Source of the DNA: JAVBOF01 sp031550915
GTDB taxonomy: Bacteria > Bacillota > Clostridia > Christensenellales > MGBC116941
Length of the DNA stretch: 17,946 nt
NCBI GenBank assembly: GCA_031550915.1
Contig: JAVBOF010000160.1
Coordinates: 1-17,946, forward strand
Reading direction: 5' to 3'
In this document: one piece after another, positions 1-7,578 of the stretch
How the letters are laid out: each line of letters opens with the position of its first letter
How positions within the stretch are numbered: the stretch's first letter is position 1
Position numbers and translations under genes: made by a program
The notes under the pieces: model-generated
What the model was told of the DNA's origin: nothing
What the model saw: only the letters and a program-made list of their open reading frames with translations
The model's database searches: none

Positions 1-433
1 CGATCCTGTTTTTAAAAACACCAACGATAAACTTCCAATGCAATCCTATATGTATGCCTACAAGTATCAAAGATGCTATTCCGGAAGCAATATGCAGAAT
101 CAAAAATACATCTCCCGGCTTTCTTACCGAAGGAAAAACAATATGCGAGACCATTATCCCACTTATACCGACGGCAAGAAAAGCGATCACAAGCAATATA
201 TTCAGAAGATATTTAATGCGTTGCTTTTTACTATATCCTGCCGCAAACAAAAGTCTGCTGACTTTCACGATCCATTTTCTATCATATACGAGATGAATGA
301 TTATCATCGCATACAGCACTAATCCGCCTATTTCATGGAAAGGTAGGCCGGTTGTACGCGTATCAAACATTAGGGCAAACAATAGTGCCATTATTATATC
401 AAAGGTTATTTTCAAAACATTCTTGTTCTTCAT
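1..433 (-). CDS. DUF4405-like membrane protein, N-terminal part (runs off left edge)
   Basis: Reading from ATG at 433 toward 1 gives 144 codons without a stop, so the gene is cut by the window edge. The start MKNKNVLKITFDIIMALLFA is followed by three clear hydrophobic segments (about residues 9-23, 36-50 and 78-96) and the beginning of a fourth (about 112-130). Histidines lie in or beside the membrane segments: H33 (FHEIGG), H47 (IIHLVYD), H97, H114 (ILHIASG), H128 and H132. This pattern fits the DUF4405 family, which resembles cytochrome b561/formate dehydrogenase gamma type haem-binding membrane proteins. Haem binding and a redox role are inferences from the family. A GGAG 8 nt before the ATG supports the start. 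No strong promoter was found upstream, and nothing in the window shows a partner protein. Confidence 0.72.
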   Translation of the reverse strand, partial: MKNKNVLKITFDIIMALLFALMFDTRTTGLPFHEIGGLVLYAMIIIHLVYDRKWIVKVSRLLFAAGYSKKQRIKYLLNILLVIAFLAVGISGIMVSHIVFPSVRKPGDVFLILHIASGIASLILVGIHIGLHWKFIVGVFKNRI

Positions 434-1057
434 TCCTCTTTCTCCATAACTAATGATAAGTAAACATTATTATTTAGATATTAACAGCCTATGCGCAATA
501 AATGAATTTTTTAATGGAGCGCCGCTCCCTGAATATGCATTGCTCCATATTCCTATCGGCATGTTTCTGCAGTATTCTACATTTAATATTTTCATACGAC
601 ATTCATTCAAAGTGAGCTGTTCGCTATATGACCTATTATAAAAGCATTTTTGTAGAGATGCAAATTTCGCACGCTTGCGCTGTTTTTAAAGAGCACCATG
701 CATACGAGCATCATTTTTCTGCACCGACACCGTATACGACGTTCGGCTTGTTTTTTTGGGATTAGGCAAATCTTATAAAACGGATCACATGAATTTTCTT
801 CACGACGGATATTAGCGCCATGCAAGATATCCTTTTGTTCAGTCTGCAAATACCGGAAGAAACGACGTGAGACTCAGTGTTTTTCGACTATTTTCGATAG
901 ACAATATTCGTAAATAGTTGCTTGATATATATTTCTTTCAAAATCCACATAGACACACCTAACCCGCTTGTGCGTGGTATATAGCCATATATCGCAGACT
1001 AAGATAAACGGCCTGCGGTTCTACACAGGCCGTTAGTTTTTATTCTGTTTCGACTAC
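434..1057. other. Intergenic region without a convincing gene
   Basis: These 624 bases separate the DUF4405-like gene from the end of the ATPase gene; both neighbours are on the minus strand. Short open frames exist (453-641 plus, 607-849 minus), but their products are basic or irregular, lack a good ribosome binding site and match nothing I recognise. Visible structure: GGAGC at 516-520 can pair with GCTCC at 524-528 or, as ATGGAGC 514-520, with GCTCCAT at 542-548. A weak hairpin (CCGA 733 region with TCGG near 753) precedes a run of seven T. A strong hairpin lies at 1007-1034 (listed separately). The rest is AT-rich and may be decayed sequence. Confidence 0.5.
1006..1043. terminator. Hairpin terminator downstream of the ATPase gene
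   Basis: AACGGCCTG (1007-1015) pairs perfectly with CAGGCCGTT (1026-1034) around a 10-nt loop. It lies 24 nt past the ATPase stop codon, where a terminator for that gene is expected. The T tract is better on the plus strand (AGTTTTTATT) than on the minus strand (TATCTT), so it may act in both directions. No plus-strand gene upstream obviously needs it. Confidence 0.65.
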
Positions 1058-3664
1058 TTATGCATGTTTTGATTTGTGGTACATACGCTGGAATACTTTT
1101 ATGATCTCAACACAAGGTATTATCATAAACGATAATCCAAGGCATATGAGCCATTCTATGCCGCCTAGTGCAACAACATTAAAGATATCAGCAATCGGTT
1201 TGATGTTCACGATCAAAACCATTAATAATATCGGAAGGAGGCCGGCAAGCAAGAGAAACCGGTTGTTGAACGAGTTTTTCGAAAACACGGTATTTTTTCC
1301 TGCCTTCATATTAAATGATTGGAATATTTGAATAATTGAAAGAGTCATAAACGCCATTGTTGTTCCGGCTTCGTGCGAATGCATGTTTCCATAGGCATAT
1401 GATAGCAATACGAGGGCGGCCATTAACAGCCCCTGGTACGCTATGGCGATGCCCAATCCATCTGCAAAAAAGCTCTTATTTGCATCCCGCGGGGGTATTT
1501 CCATGATGCCTGGTTCTTCCTTATCCATCCCGATACCGATAGCGGGCAAGGAATCGGTTACGAGGTTAATCCACAGTATGTGGACCGGCCCAAGAAAGAC
1601 GACTCCTGCCGGAAGCAGCAGCGTCGCTATGAACAGTGTCAGCACTTCCGATGAATTCGAGGAAAGCAGGAACTGGACAGTTTTTCGGATATTGTTATAT
1701 ATTTTTCGGCCTTCATGCACAGCGTCCACGATGGTTGCGAAATTGTCGTCAGCCAGCAAGACGTCAGCGACATCCTTAGTTACGTCCGTGCCGGTTATAC
1801 CCATGCCTATGCCGATATCTGAGGTTTTAAGAGCGGGTGCGTCGTTAACTCCGTCGCCTGTCATAGCAACGACCATGTTCTTGCTCTTCCACGCCCTGAC
1901 TATACGTACTTTATGCTCCGGCGAAACCCTTGCATATACCCTTATCTTCTCCAGGCGCGAGAGGAATTCCTCATCGTTCCATGCATCTATTTCGTGTCCA
2001 AAGACCGCCTCGTCACCGTCTCGCAGCAGGCCTATCTCCTCAGCTATGGCCACGGCCGTGTCCTTGTGGTCTCCCGTTATCATGATAGGTATTATTCCAG
2101 CCTTACGGCATTTTTTTATGGCGTCATATACTTCCGGGCGCGGAGGGTCAATCATTCCTGAAAGGCCGGCAAATATCAGTCCTTCTTCCGGCTCTTCCCC
2201 CGCAATATATGGCTTATATGCCGCTCCCAGCACGCGCAGGGCGTTATGCGCCATCTCTGCGTTTGCTTCGTTGATCTTCGAAATGTCTTCTTCACTTAAC
2301 GGTCTGATCTCGCCGTTTATGTTGATGCGGTCGCAGCATTTTAAAAGCATATCCGGCGCGCCCTTCGTAAAGACATAATCACCGTCACTGGTTTTGTTCA
2401 TTGTGGACATCATTTTACGGTCGGAATCGAATGGCTTATCCTCGATACGCGTTGCCTCGGTAAATCGTTCTACCCCCAAGCGTTCCGCTGCACATCTTTT
2501 CAGTGCGGTTTCGGTCGGGTCACCGATATCTCCTTCATCACGCAGTTCTGAATCGTTGCATAGATACATCGTCGCAAACAGGGGATTGAAACCTTCCTCC
2601 GCCACAAAATCATCGATCGGTATTATCTTTTCATCCATATATACCGAGCGCACATTCATCTTGTTTTGTGTAAGCGTCCCGGTCTTATCAGAGCATATTA
2701 CTTTTGCGCAACCGAGAGTTTCTACCGCAGGCAGTTTCTTAACTATGGCATTGCGCCTTGCCATTCGCGTAACGCCCAGCGCCATGACGATTGTTACTAC
2801 GGCTGGAAGCCCTTCTGGTATGGCTGCGACTGCAAGCGATATTGCTATCATAAACGAATCCAATGAGTTTACAATCGTAAATCCGCCTCTGAAAAGCCCT
2901 ACTAGGAAGATAACTACGCAGATCGCAATTACGAGATATGTTAATAGCTTCCCGATCTCTGCCAGCTTTTTTTGCAAGGGCGTTGTTTGGTCTTCCTCTT
3001 TATTTATTATTGCCGCGATCTTACCCATCTCCGTGCCCATGCCCGTAGAAAAGATAGTCCCCCTGCCTCTGCCATATGTAACACTGGTTCCATAAAACGC
3101 CTTGTTTTTCTGATCCCCCAAAGGCGACCCATCCGGCACTTCGGCTCTCGCGTCTTTCTCCGAAGGTACAGATTCCCCCGTTAGCGAAGCTTCCTCAATT
3201 TTCATGCTGGAGGTTTCATAAAGCCGCAAATCCGCCGGCACTAGGTCGCCGGCTTCCAAAACCACGGTATCTCCCGGCACAAGCAGCTCTGAAGGGATTA
3301 TCATTAGTTCCCCGCCCCGGATAACTCGCGCGGTTTGTGCGCTCATCTTCTTAAGAGCGGCTATGGCCTGCTCCGCCTTATTTTCCTGTACAAGCCCAAT
3401 ACACGTATTTATCACAACAACTACGAGTATGATGACCGTGTCCGCTATCTCGCCCAGCGCACCGGAGACGATCGCCGCAACGATAAGTACCAGCACCATA
3501 GGATCGCTTATCTGTTCCCATATCCTTTGGAGCAGCGGCTTTTTCTTCTTTTCTTCCAATGCGTTTTTGCCATATTGTTCAAGCCGCGTTTCAGCTTCAT
3601 GAGCACTTAGCCCTTCCGGCAAAAATTCCAGCTTTTCAAGCGATAGTCCATTTTGTTCAACCAT
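1058..3664 (-). CDS. P2A-type (SERCA-like) Ca2+/Mn2+-transporting P-type ATPase
   Basis: An 868-residue cation pump of the inner membrane that exports a divalent cation at the cost of ATP. Landmarks in order: cation-ATPase N-terminal domain (1-70), TGES actuator loop (162-165), PEGLP in M4 (283-287, E284), phosphorylation motif DKTGT with D326, KGAPD nucleotide-binding motif (434-438), TGD (530-532), GDGVND hinge (603-608), and six C-terminal membrane segments (about 660-860). M5 has N670 and E673 and M6 has N700, T703 and D704, matching the cation-binding residues of SERCA. The M8 position equivalent to SERCA E908 is Q779, as in one-site pumps. The length is typical. A GGGGAG lies 4 nt before the ATG. 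The Mn2+-type riboswitch upstream points to Mn2+ (perhaps with Ca2+) as substrate; related riboswitch-controlled pumps are known in lactic streptococci. Substrate choice is inference, while family assignment is firm. Confidence 0.95.
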   Translation of the reverse strand: MVEQNGLSLEKLEFLPEGLSAHEAETRLEQYGKNALEEKKKKPLLQRIWEQISDPMVLVLIVAAIVSGALGEIADTVIILVVVVINTCIGLVQENKAEQAIAALKKMSAQTARVIRGGELMIIPSELLVPGDTVVLEAGDLVPADLRLYETSSMKIEEASLTGESVPSEKDARAEVPDGSPLGDQKNKAFYGTSVTYGRGRGTIFSTGMGTEMGKIAAIINKEEDQTTPLQKKLAEIGKLLTYLVIAICVVIFLVGLFRGGFTIVNSLDSFMIAISLAVAAIPEGLPAVVTIVMALGVTRMARRNAIVKKLPAVETLGCAKVICSDKTGTLTQNKMNVRSVYMDEKIIPIDDFVAEEGFNPLFATMYLCNDSELRDEGDIGDPTETALKRCAAERLGVERFTEATRIEDKPFDSDRKMMSTMNKTSDGDYVFTKGAPDMLLKCCDRININGEIRPLSEEDISKINEANAEMAHNALRVLGAAYKPYIAGEEPEEGLIFAGLSGMIDPPRPEVYDAIKKCRKAGIIPIMITGDHKDTAVAIAEEIGLLRDGDEAVFGHEIDAWNDEEFLSRLEKIRVYARVSPEHKVRIVRAWKSKNMVVAMTGDGVNDAPALKTSDIGIGMGITGTDVTKDVADVLLADDNFATIVDAVHEGRKIYNNIRKTVQFLLSSNSSEVLTLFIATLLLPAGVVFLGPVHILWINLVTDSLPAIGIGMDKEEPGIMEIPPRDANKSFFADGLGIAIAYQGLLMAALVLLSYAYGNMHSHEAGTTMAFMTLSIIQIFQSFNMKAGKNTVFSKNSFNNRFLLLAGLLPILLMVLIVNIKPIADIFNVVALGGIEWLICLGLSFMIIPCVEIIKVFQRMYHKSKHA

Positions 3665-3723
3665 TTTACTCCCCTTTCGTAAATCACCTTTATTATTTAC
3701 AATTCAACCTTGCTTTAATAATC

Positions 3724-3853
3724 AAAAAGACCCTTACCGGACATTTGTCCCGGTAAGAGTCTTGCCATTTAATCGCAGGCCGGAAGCAAATGCTCCGATA
3801 TGTCGGCGTTGCGTACCTCGCTAATGCGCGGTTGACTACTCCCTCATTACAAT
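3724..3853 (-). promoter_or_regulatory. yybP-ykoY (Mn2+) riboswitch with terminator expression platform
   Basis: The minus-strand leader of the ATPase has the hallmark 5' element GAGGGAGTAG (3845-3836), a variable arm, and a 3' element containing CCGGCCTGCG and GGCAAGACTCTTACC. The P1 helix can form from GTAA-GAG (3850-3843, one bulged base) and CTCTTAC (3759-3753). The same CTCTTAC lies in the 5' arm of a 14-bp terminator stem, 3763-3750 with 3740-3727 (one G-T pair), followed by five T. Aptamer P1 and terminator are therefore mutually exclusive, as expected for an ON switch in which Mn2+ binding prevents termination. The family is known to sense Mn2+ and often precedes P-type ATPases. Confidence 0.9.
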
Positions 3854-3859
3854 AAAGAG

Positions 3860-3887
3860 ATTATCATAAACATAAGGATAATGTCAA
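3860..3887 (-). promoter_or_regulatory. Promoter of the riboswitch-ATPase transcript
   Basis: On the minus strand a perfect -35 TTGACA (3887-3882) is followed after 16 bp by GATAAT (3865-3860), one mismatch from the -10 consensus. The predicted start near 3853 falls just before the riboswitch P1 strand, which fits. Confidence 0.8.
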
Positions 3888-3962
3888 CAATATACAATGC
3901 AAGCTTTAGCTGAATCGAAGCACGCCGGAAATTTCCTTTTATCGCTATTTATTTATCGTATT

Positions 3963-3980
3963 TCAATAAATTAATATTGA
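3963..3980. repeat. Inverted repeat TCAATA-N6-TATTGA over the -35 box (candidate operator)
   Basis: TCAATA (3963-3968) and TATTGA (3975-3980) are exact reverse complements separated by AATTAA. The right half supplies TTGA of the -35 box. A near-identical repeat sits at the same place in the next gene's promoter (5610-5625). The regulator is unknown. Confidence 0.45.
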
Positions 3981-4005
3981 CATTCCATAACCACGGTAAT
4001 ATAAT
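3977..4005 (+). promoter_or_regulatory. Perfect sigma-A-type promoter for the DUF4173-like gene
   Basis: TTGACA (3977-3982), 17 bp, TATAAT (4000-4005): consensus in both boxes with ideal spacing. Transcription would begin about 25 nt before the start codon at 4039. The -35 box overlaps the right half of a TCAATA-N6-TATTGA inverted repeat (3963-3980), so the promoter may be repressed by a DNA-binding protein. Confidence 0.85.
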
Positions 4006-4038
4006 ACAGCCAGGTATAATTGATAAGGAGTGTAAAAT

Positions 4039-5577
4039 ATGGATTCAGAATATAACGTATCTACTGAAGAAAACCTTATGACGGTCGAAAAATCGCGGTC
4101 AATGTTCTTGATTTGCCTGATCAGCGCCATTGCGATAGCGCTATTGATGATCCCCTCACTGCTGCATTTCAAAAGTTTTGGAATAAGCCTTCCGCTATGC
4201 GTGTTTATTGCATATGCCTCATACTTTATCCTGATGCGCAAACGCTATAGATTTAGTTTGCTCACCATTTTGCAGTTTGTCTATATCATTGTTCTTGCAT
4301 TGTCTTTTGCCATCTACAATAATCCCCTGATACTGTTCTTCAACTTCGTTTTGCTAATGATTCTGGTGCCTGTACATTTGTCTTTGCTTTCCGGCGGTAA
4401 TCTGCTAAAACAGAACGGTGAAGGCGCATTTATGACGGTCTGCCTAGATGTTTTCGGTCGTCCTCTTGTAAACATCGGTAAAGCATTCAAATCGGGCAGT
4501 ACGCCTGAAACCGAAGGCAAAGCGAAGATAGTTCCGCAGATCCTAATAGGCATAGGTATAGCTATACCTATAGTTGCGATATTATCCCTTATACTGAATG
4601 CGGCGGATAACGATTTTTTCAAGCTGTTTGAAGAAATCAAGCTTGGGGATATAATCGGCGGTATTATCATAGGCATAGTGGCGTTCATCTTTTTGATCAG
4701 CCATCTTTACGGGCAATATACAAAGTATAAGCTTCAAAGGGATCGGCGTATAACAACACAAAGCACAGGGCTTCCGCAATTCGTCATCTATACGGTTTTA
4801 ACTTTGGTTGCCGTTGTCTTGCTGATATTCTCCGGCCTGCAGATAAGCAAGATACTTAGCGGAACAGTTGGCCATTACTCTAAGGCATCACATGAGATGT
4901 ATTTCCCAATGATGGTCGCCGCTGTTTTCTGTTATCTCCTCCAATGGATCGGTTCTAAATATACCAAAAAAACCGGATCTACCATATACTTAAAAATAAT
5001 CATCACCATAATACTGATCTGCATTGTCGTTTTAAATATCACTTCGTTCATAGCTATCGTTAATTATATCTCTGCGCGTGCTTATACACCTTTACGCATC
5101 TATGTGTTTGTAACGACGCTGGCGATTTTCCTAATTACAATAACTTATATTCTTAAAACCTGGATACATATGCCAGCGTTTAAGATATCGCTGATAGTCC
5201 TCGCCGTTCTATATATCGCGCTCAATTTCATGAATGTCGATAGGTTCATCGCGGAGCAGAATATAAGGTTATCGGAGATATCCGGCAAGAAGGCAGATCC
5301 GATCATACTTTCCCGGCTCTCCTGTGACGCCATACCAGCATATGAAAAACTGCTATCCACATATAAAATTGATACCGGAGTTTTCGAGCCCAATAGCGAT
5401 AATTATGATCCGAATCTGGCAAAGGTCTTGATAAGCGAAAAGGTTGAAAAATTGAAGCAGGATTGTGCTGATATCCGTAACTACAATCTTCAGCAACGGC
5501 AAGCATACGAAGTATACATGCGTAACAAGCCAGTGTTCGATGAGTTTGACAAAGTGGAAATGGAAAGGCACGACTGA
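4039..5577 (+). CDS. DUF4173-like polytopic membrane protein
   Basis: A 512-residue protein with about 11 predicted membrane segments (approximately 22-40, 47-64, 72-91, 97-116, 165-186, 204-222, 248-268, 289-303, 316-342, 352-373, 380-399) and a soluble, charged C-terminal tail of about 110 residues. The segment RAYTPLRIYVF (347-357), then ALNFMNVDRFIAEQNI (394-409), then LSRLSCDAIPAYEKL (424-438) follows the pattern of the DUF4173 family, hence the call. The family has no established biochemical role. AAGGAG lies 7-8 nt before the ATG and a perfect promoter lies just upstream. The following secreted Ig-like protein is on the same strand and shares a promoter-embedded inverted repeat, so the two may be co-regulated and work together at the cell envelope; that is inference. 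Confidence 0.75.
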   Translation: MDSEYNVSTEENLMTVEKSRSMFLICLISAIAIALLMIPSLLHFKSFGISLPLCVFIAYASYFILMRKRYRFSLLTILQFVYIIVLALSFAIYNNPLILFFNFVLLMILVPVHLSLLSGGNLLKQNGEGAFMTVCLDVFGRPLVNIGKAFKSGSTPETEGKAKIVPQILIGIGIAIPIVAILSLILNAADNDFFKLFEEIKLGDIIGGIIIGIVAFIFLISHLYGQYTKYKLQRDRRITTQSTGLPQFVIYTVLTLVAVVLLIFSGLQISKILSGTVGHYSKASHEMYFPMMVAAVFCYLLQWIGSKYTKKTGSTIYLKIIITIILICIVVLNITSFIAIVNYISARAYTPLRIYVFVTTLAIFLITITYILKTWIHMPAFKISLIVLAVLYIALNFMNVDRFIAEQNIRLSEISGKKADPIILSRLSCDAIPAYEKLLSTYKIDTGVFEPNSDNYDPNLAKVLISEKVEKLKQDCADIRNYNLQQRQAYEVYMRNKPVFDEFDKVEMERHD

Positions 5578-5608
5578 ATTGTAAATTATTATAAAAATTT
5601 CTCAATAC

Positions 5609-5649
5609 ATCAATAATTATATTGATAAAACATTTAATAGGTATATAAT
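5609..5649 (+). promoter_or_regulatory. Promoter with overlapping inverted repeat for the secreted Ig-like protein
   Basis: TTGATA (5622-5627), 16 bp, TATAAT (5644-5649). An inverted repeat ATCAATA (5609-5615), ATTA, TATTGAT (5620-5626) overlaps the -35 box. The inner core TCAATA...TATTGA is the same as that in the promoter at 3963-3980, and the right half has the same register relative to the -35 box. No clear terminator follows the preceding gene, so some read-through from 4000 is also possible. Confidence 0.65.
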
Positions 5650-5670
5650 CAAATAAAAAGGGGTTATTAT

Positions 5671-6822
5671 ATGCATAAATCATATACAAAGGTAATTCCC
5701 AAACGTATCACTGTTTTCGCTTTGTTTATACTGTTCGCCATATGTTCGTTCATTCCGTCAGGCGTGGCAAAGGCTGCCGCACCCGCGCTGGGCACACACT
5801 ATACTTACTACGATCTGATGGAGATGACTTTGAGCGAACAGAATAAAAGCTCTAAGCTCAGTATCGGGCAATCCCTTACGACTGAAGTAACGGACGATCT
5901 GCAAGTTGAGGTTTACTATCTGGATATTAAAAAAGCCGGCATTTTGACTTTCAATATCAGCGGGTCGGAAAATTTGAAGGTACGCTACTCGATAATCGGC
6001 GCCGCTTATGATTCGGATGGTATCGAAGAGCTGGCAGGCGGATATGCTCTTGATCTTTCACAGGGCTTCAGCGTTACAAAGGACGTGACCAGTGGGAGAT
6101 ATTATGTGCTTATCGCCCCAAATGATAAGAATTTCTTCGATACCCATACTTCCACCTTCACTACTGTTGAGACATTGTTTGAAGAGACCCATTCAACCGG
6201 CATAGAATTCAAAGAAAAAACAATGCGGGTAAAGGTCGGCAATTATGAAGAACCTACGCCTACAATAACACCTTATTCTTCGGATAAGATAAAATATGAG
6301 ATTTCCGATACAAAGATAGCGAAGATCAAATTTGGCAATGTTTTAGCCATTTCTCCGGGAAAAACAACGCTTAAAGCTACGCTGCCCAACGGTAAGAGCG
6401 CCAAATGCACTATAGTTGTCCCCGAATGGACGCTGTCGGATAAATTGCACAGCGAGAGGGTTTATGCCTATCCCTCTTACATCGGGCGCGAGAAAAAAGA
6501 TATTGTTGCAGAGATTAAGCTTTATAAATCACCAGTATTGGATCTAAGCAATCTGAAGATAAAGATACTGCAATACGATAAGAACGGCAAACAGTTGAAA
6601 TCCCCTGTCGACTTTTACACTGTTAAATCCCTGGACAAATATGATTACGATATGGATAAAAACCGCTACGAATACATCTATTATTATTCCTTTGTCGTAC
6701 ATCCTCAAACGAAGAAAGTGAAGGCCTGCGCCTACAGCGCTGATTACGACACGGGCGGCAAATGGGTCAATAAATATTATAACGAATGGTTCAAGAAATA
6801 TAATGGTAAAACTGTAAAGTAG
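5671..6822 (+). CDS. Secreted protein with bacterial Ig-like (BIG2-type) domain
   Basis: A 383-residue protein with a Sec signal peptide: basic start (K3, K7, K11, R12), hydrophobic core about 13-31, and a likely cleavage after AKA around residue 35. Residues about 60-165 look like an all-beta sandwich similar to pre-peptidase C-terminal domains (YYLDIKKAGILTFNISG, GRYYVLIAPND). Residues about 178-250 have the BIG2 pattern: IKYEISDTKIAKI, then GNVLAISPGKTTLKATLPNG, then CTIVV. The last 130 residues are lysine- and tyrosine-rich and I do not recognise them. There is no LPXTG motif, lipobox or C-terminal membrane anchor, so the protein is probably released or held by wall interaction. AAGGGG lies 7 nt before the ATG. 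Its role is unknown; adhesion or envelope binding is only a family-level guess. Confidence 0.75.
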   Translation: MHKSYTKVIPKRITVFALFILFAICSFIPSGVAKAAAPALGTHYTYYDLMEMTLSEQNKSSKLSIGQSLTTEVTDDLQVEVYYLDIKKAGILTFNISGSENLKVRYSIIGAAYDSDGIEELAGGYALDLSQGFSVTKDVTSGRYYVLIAPNDKNFFDTHTSTFTTVETLFEETHSTGIEFKEKTMRVKVGNYEEPTPTITPYSSDKIKYEISDTKIAKIKFGNVLAISPGKTTLKATLPNGKSAKCTIVVPEWTLSDKLHSERVYAYPSYIGREKKDIVAEIKLYKSPVLDLSNLKIKILQYDKNGKQLKSPVDFYTVKSLDKYDYDMDKNRYEYIYYYSFVVHPQTKKVKACAYSADYDTGGKWVNKYYNEWFKKYNGKTVK

Positions 6823-6831
6823 ATTTATATG

Positions 6832-6866
6832 AAAAACAGGGGCTTAGTTGCAAGCCTCTGTTTTTA
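6832..6866. terminator. Bidirectional terminator between convergent transcripts
   Basis: AACAGGGGCTT (6835-6845) pairs with AAGCCTCTGTT (6852-6862), 11 bp with one G-T pair and a 6-nt loop. It is flanked by AAAA on the left and TTTT on the right, so it has a U tract in either direction. It lies 10 nt past the stop codon of the secreted protein and about 30 nt past that of the minus-strand TIM-barrel gene, ending both units. Confidence 0.88.
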
Positions 6867-6896
6867 TTTAAACTCATCTGTGTCTGCTCAACCCGT

Positions 6897-7574
6897 CTAG
6901 CTCAATTGATCACGATATTTTTCCATGCTTATTTTAAAAAGCTCCGCGTTTGTAGGCGGGGTATAGGTTATAGCGTTTGCACCCGCGCCTATAGTCTCGA
7001 GTATAGATTCGTCGGTCGGCCCGCCGGTGGCTATGATGGGCACGTCAGGGAATTTTGACCGTATATCCCTCACGATAGAAGGCGTATTAGACGCGCCGGA
7101 TACGTTCAAAATCTTTGCACCGGCTTCCAGCCTTCCTTCAACGTCGTTCATGTCAGGACTATCTGATACCATTGTAATAATTATTGGTATATCTACCGCA
7201 GCATTTAGCTGCTTTATGATTTCGTTTGATGTCGGCGCGTTTACTACTACTCCAAGCGCGCCGTTGAACTCGGCATCCTGCGCAAGTTTTATTACCCTTT
7301 TGCCAGTGGTAAGGCCGCCGCCCACGCCTACAAACAAGGGTATGTCTGCCGCCATCTTTATGCTATGCGTTATTATAGGCTGCGGTGTGAAGGGGTATAC
7401 CGCGATTATCGCATCCGCGTTGATATTCCGGATTATGGCAACATCTGTGGTAAATGCCAAGGATTTTATCCGTTTGCCAAAGATCTGTATACCGGTGCAA
7501 TCTCGAATGACCGTTGGTACCTTTACCATGTGGCTCCTTAATATTCCTTCTATTACAGGCATAGCAGGTTTCAT
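6897..7574 (-). CDS. TIM-barrel protein of unknown activity (HisA/HisF-like fold)
   Basis: A 225-residue protein with alternating beta strands and helices and two glycine-rich phosphate-binding-like turns, FVGVGGGLTTGKR (81-93) and IATGGPTDES (181-190), typical of phosphate-binding TIM barrels such as HisA/HisF, NanE or thiamine phosphate synthase relatives. Other strand-end motifs are AVYPFTPQP (58-66), ALGVVVNAPT (106-115), IIITMVSDSPD (131-141) and KILNVSGASN (154-163). I believe such proteins are often labelled simply as hydrolases; no reaction is established from what I can see. Its AGGAGG ribosome binding site is inside the last codons of the ECF S-component gene, 4 nt away, so translation is probably coupled. 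Context suggests it processes whatever that S component imports, which is inference. Confidence 0.7.
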   Translation of the reverse strand: MKPAMPVIEGILRSHMVKVPTVIRDCTGIQIFGKRIKSLAFTTDVAIIRNINADAIIAVYPFTPQPIITHSIKMAADIPLFVGVGGGLTTGKRVIKLAQDAEFNGALGVVVNAPTSNEIIKQLNAAVDIPIIITMVSDSPDMNDVEGRLEAGAKILNVSGASNTPSIVRDIRSKFPDVPIIATGGPTDESILETIGAGANAITYTPPTNAELFKISMEKYRDQLS

Positions 7575-7578
7575 ATAG

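Noticed and set aside
38..322. 94-codon plus-strand open frame at the left edge
   Set aside because: The opposite strand encodes a coherent membrane protein with conserved His residues and a proper start, so this is a shadow.
453..641. 62-codon plus-strand open frame
   Set aside because: No ribosome binding site, no recognisable motif, and it crosses the 514-548 hairpin.
607..849. 80-codon minus-strand open frame
   Set aside because: Composition is irregular (basic and cysteine-rich), no ribosome binding site or family resemblance was seen, and it lies in an AT-rich gene-poor stretch.
1443..2378. 311-codon plus-strand open frame
   Set aside because: It is antisense to the ATPase gene, whose frame has all P-type ATPase motifs; the antisense product is low-complexity Ser/Ala/Pro-rich.
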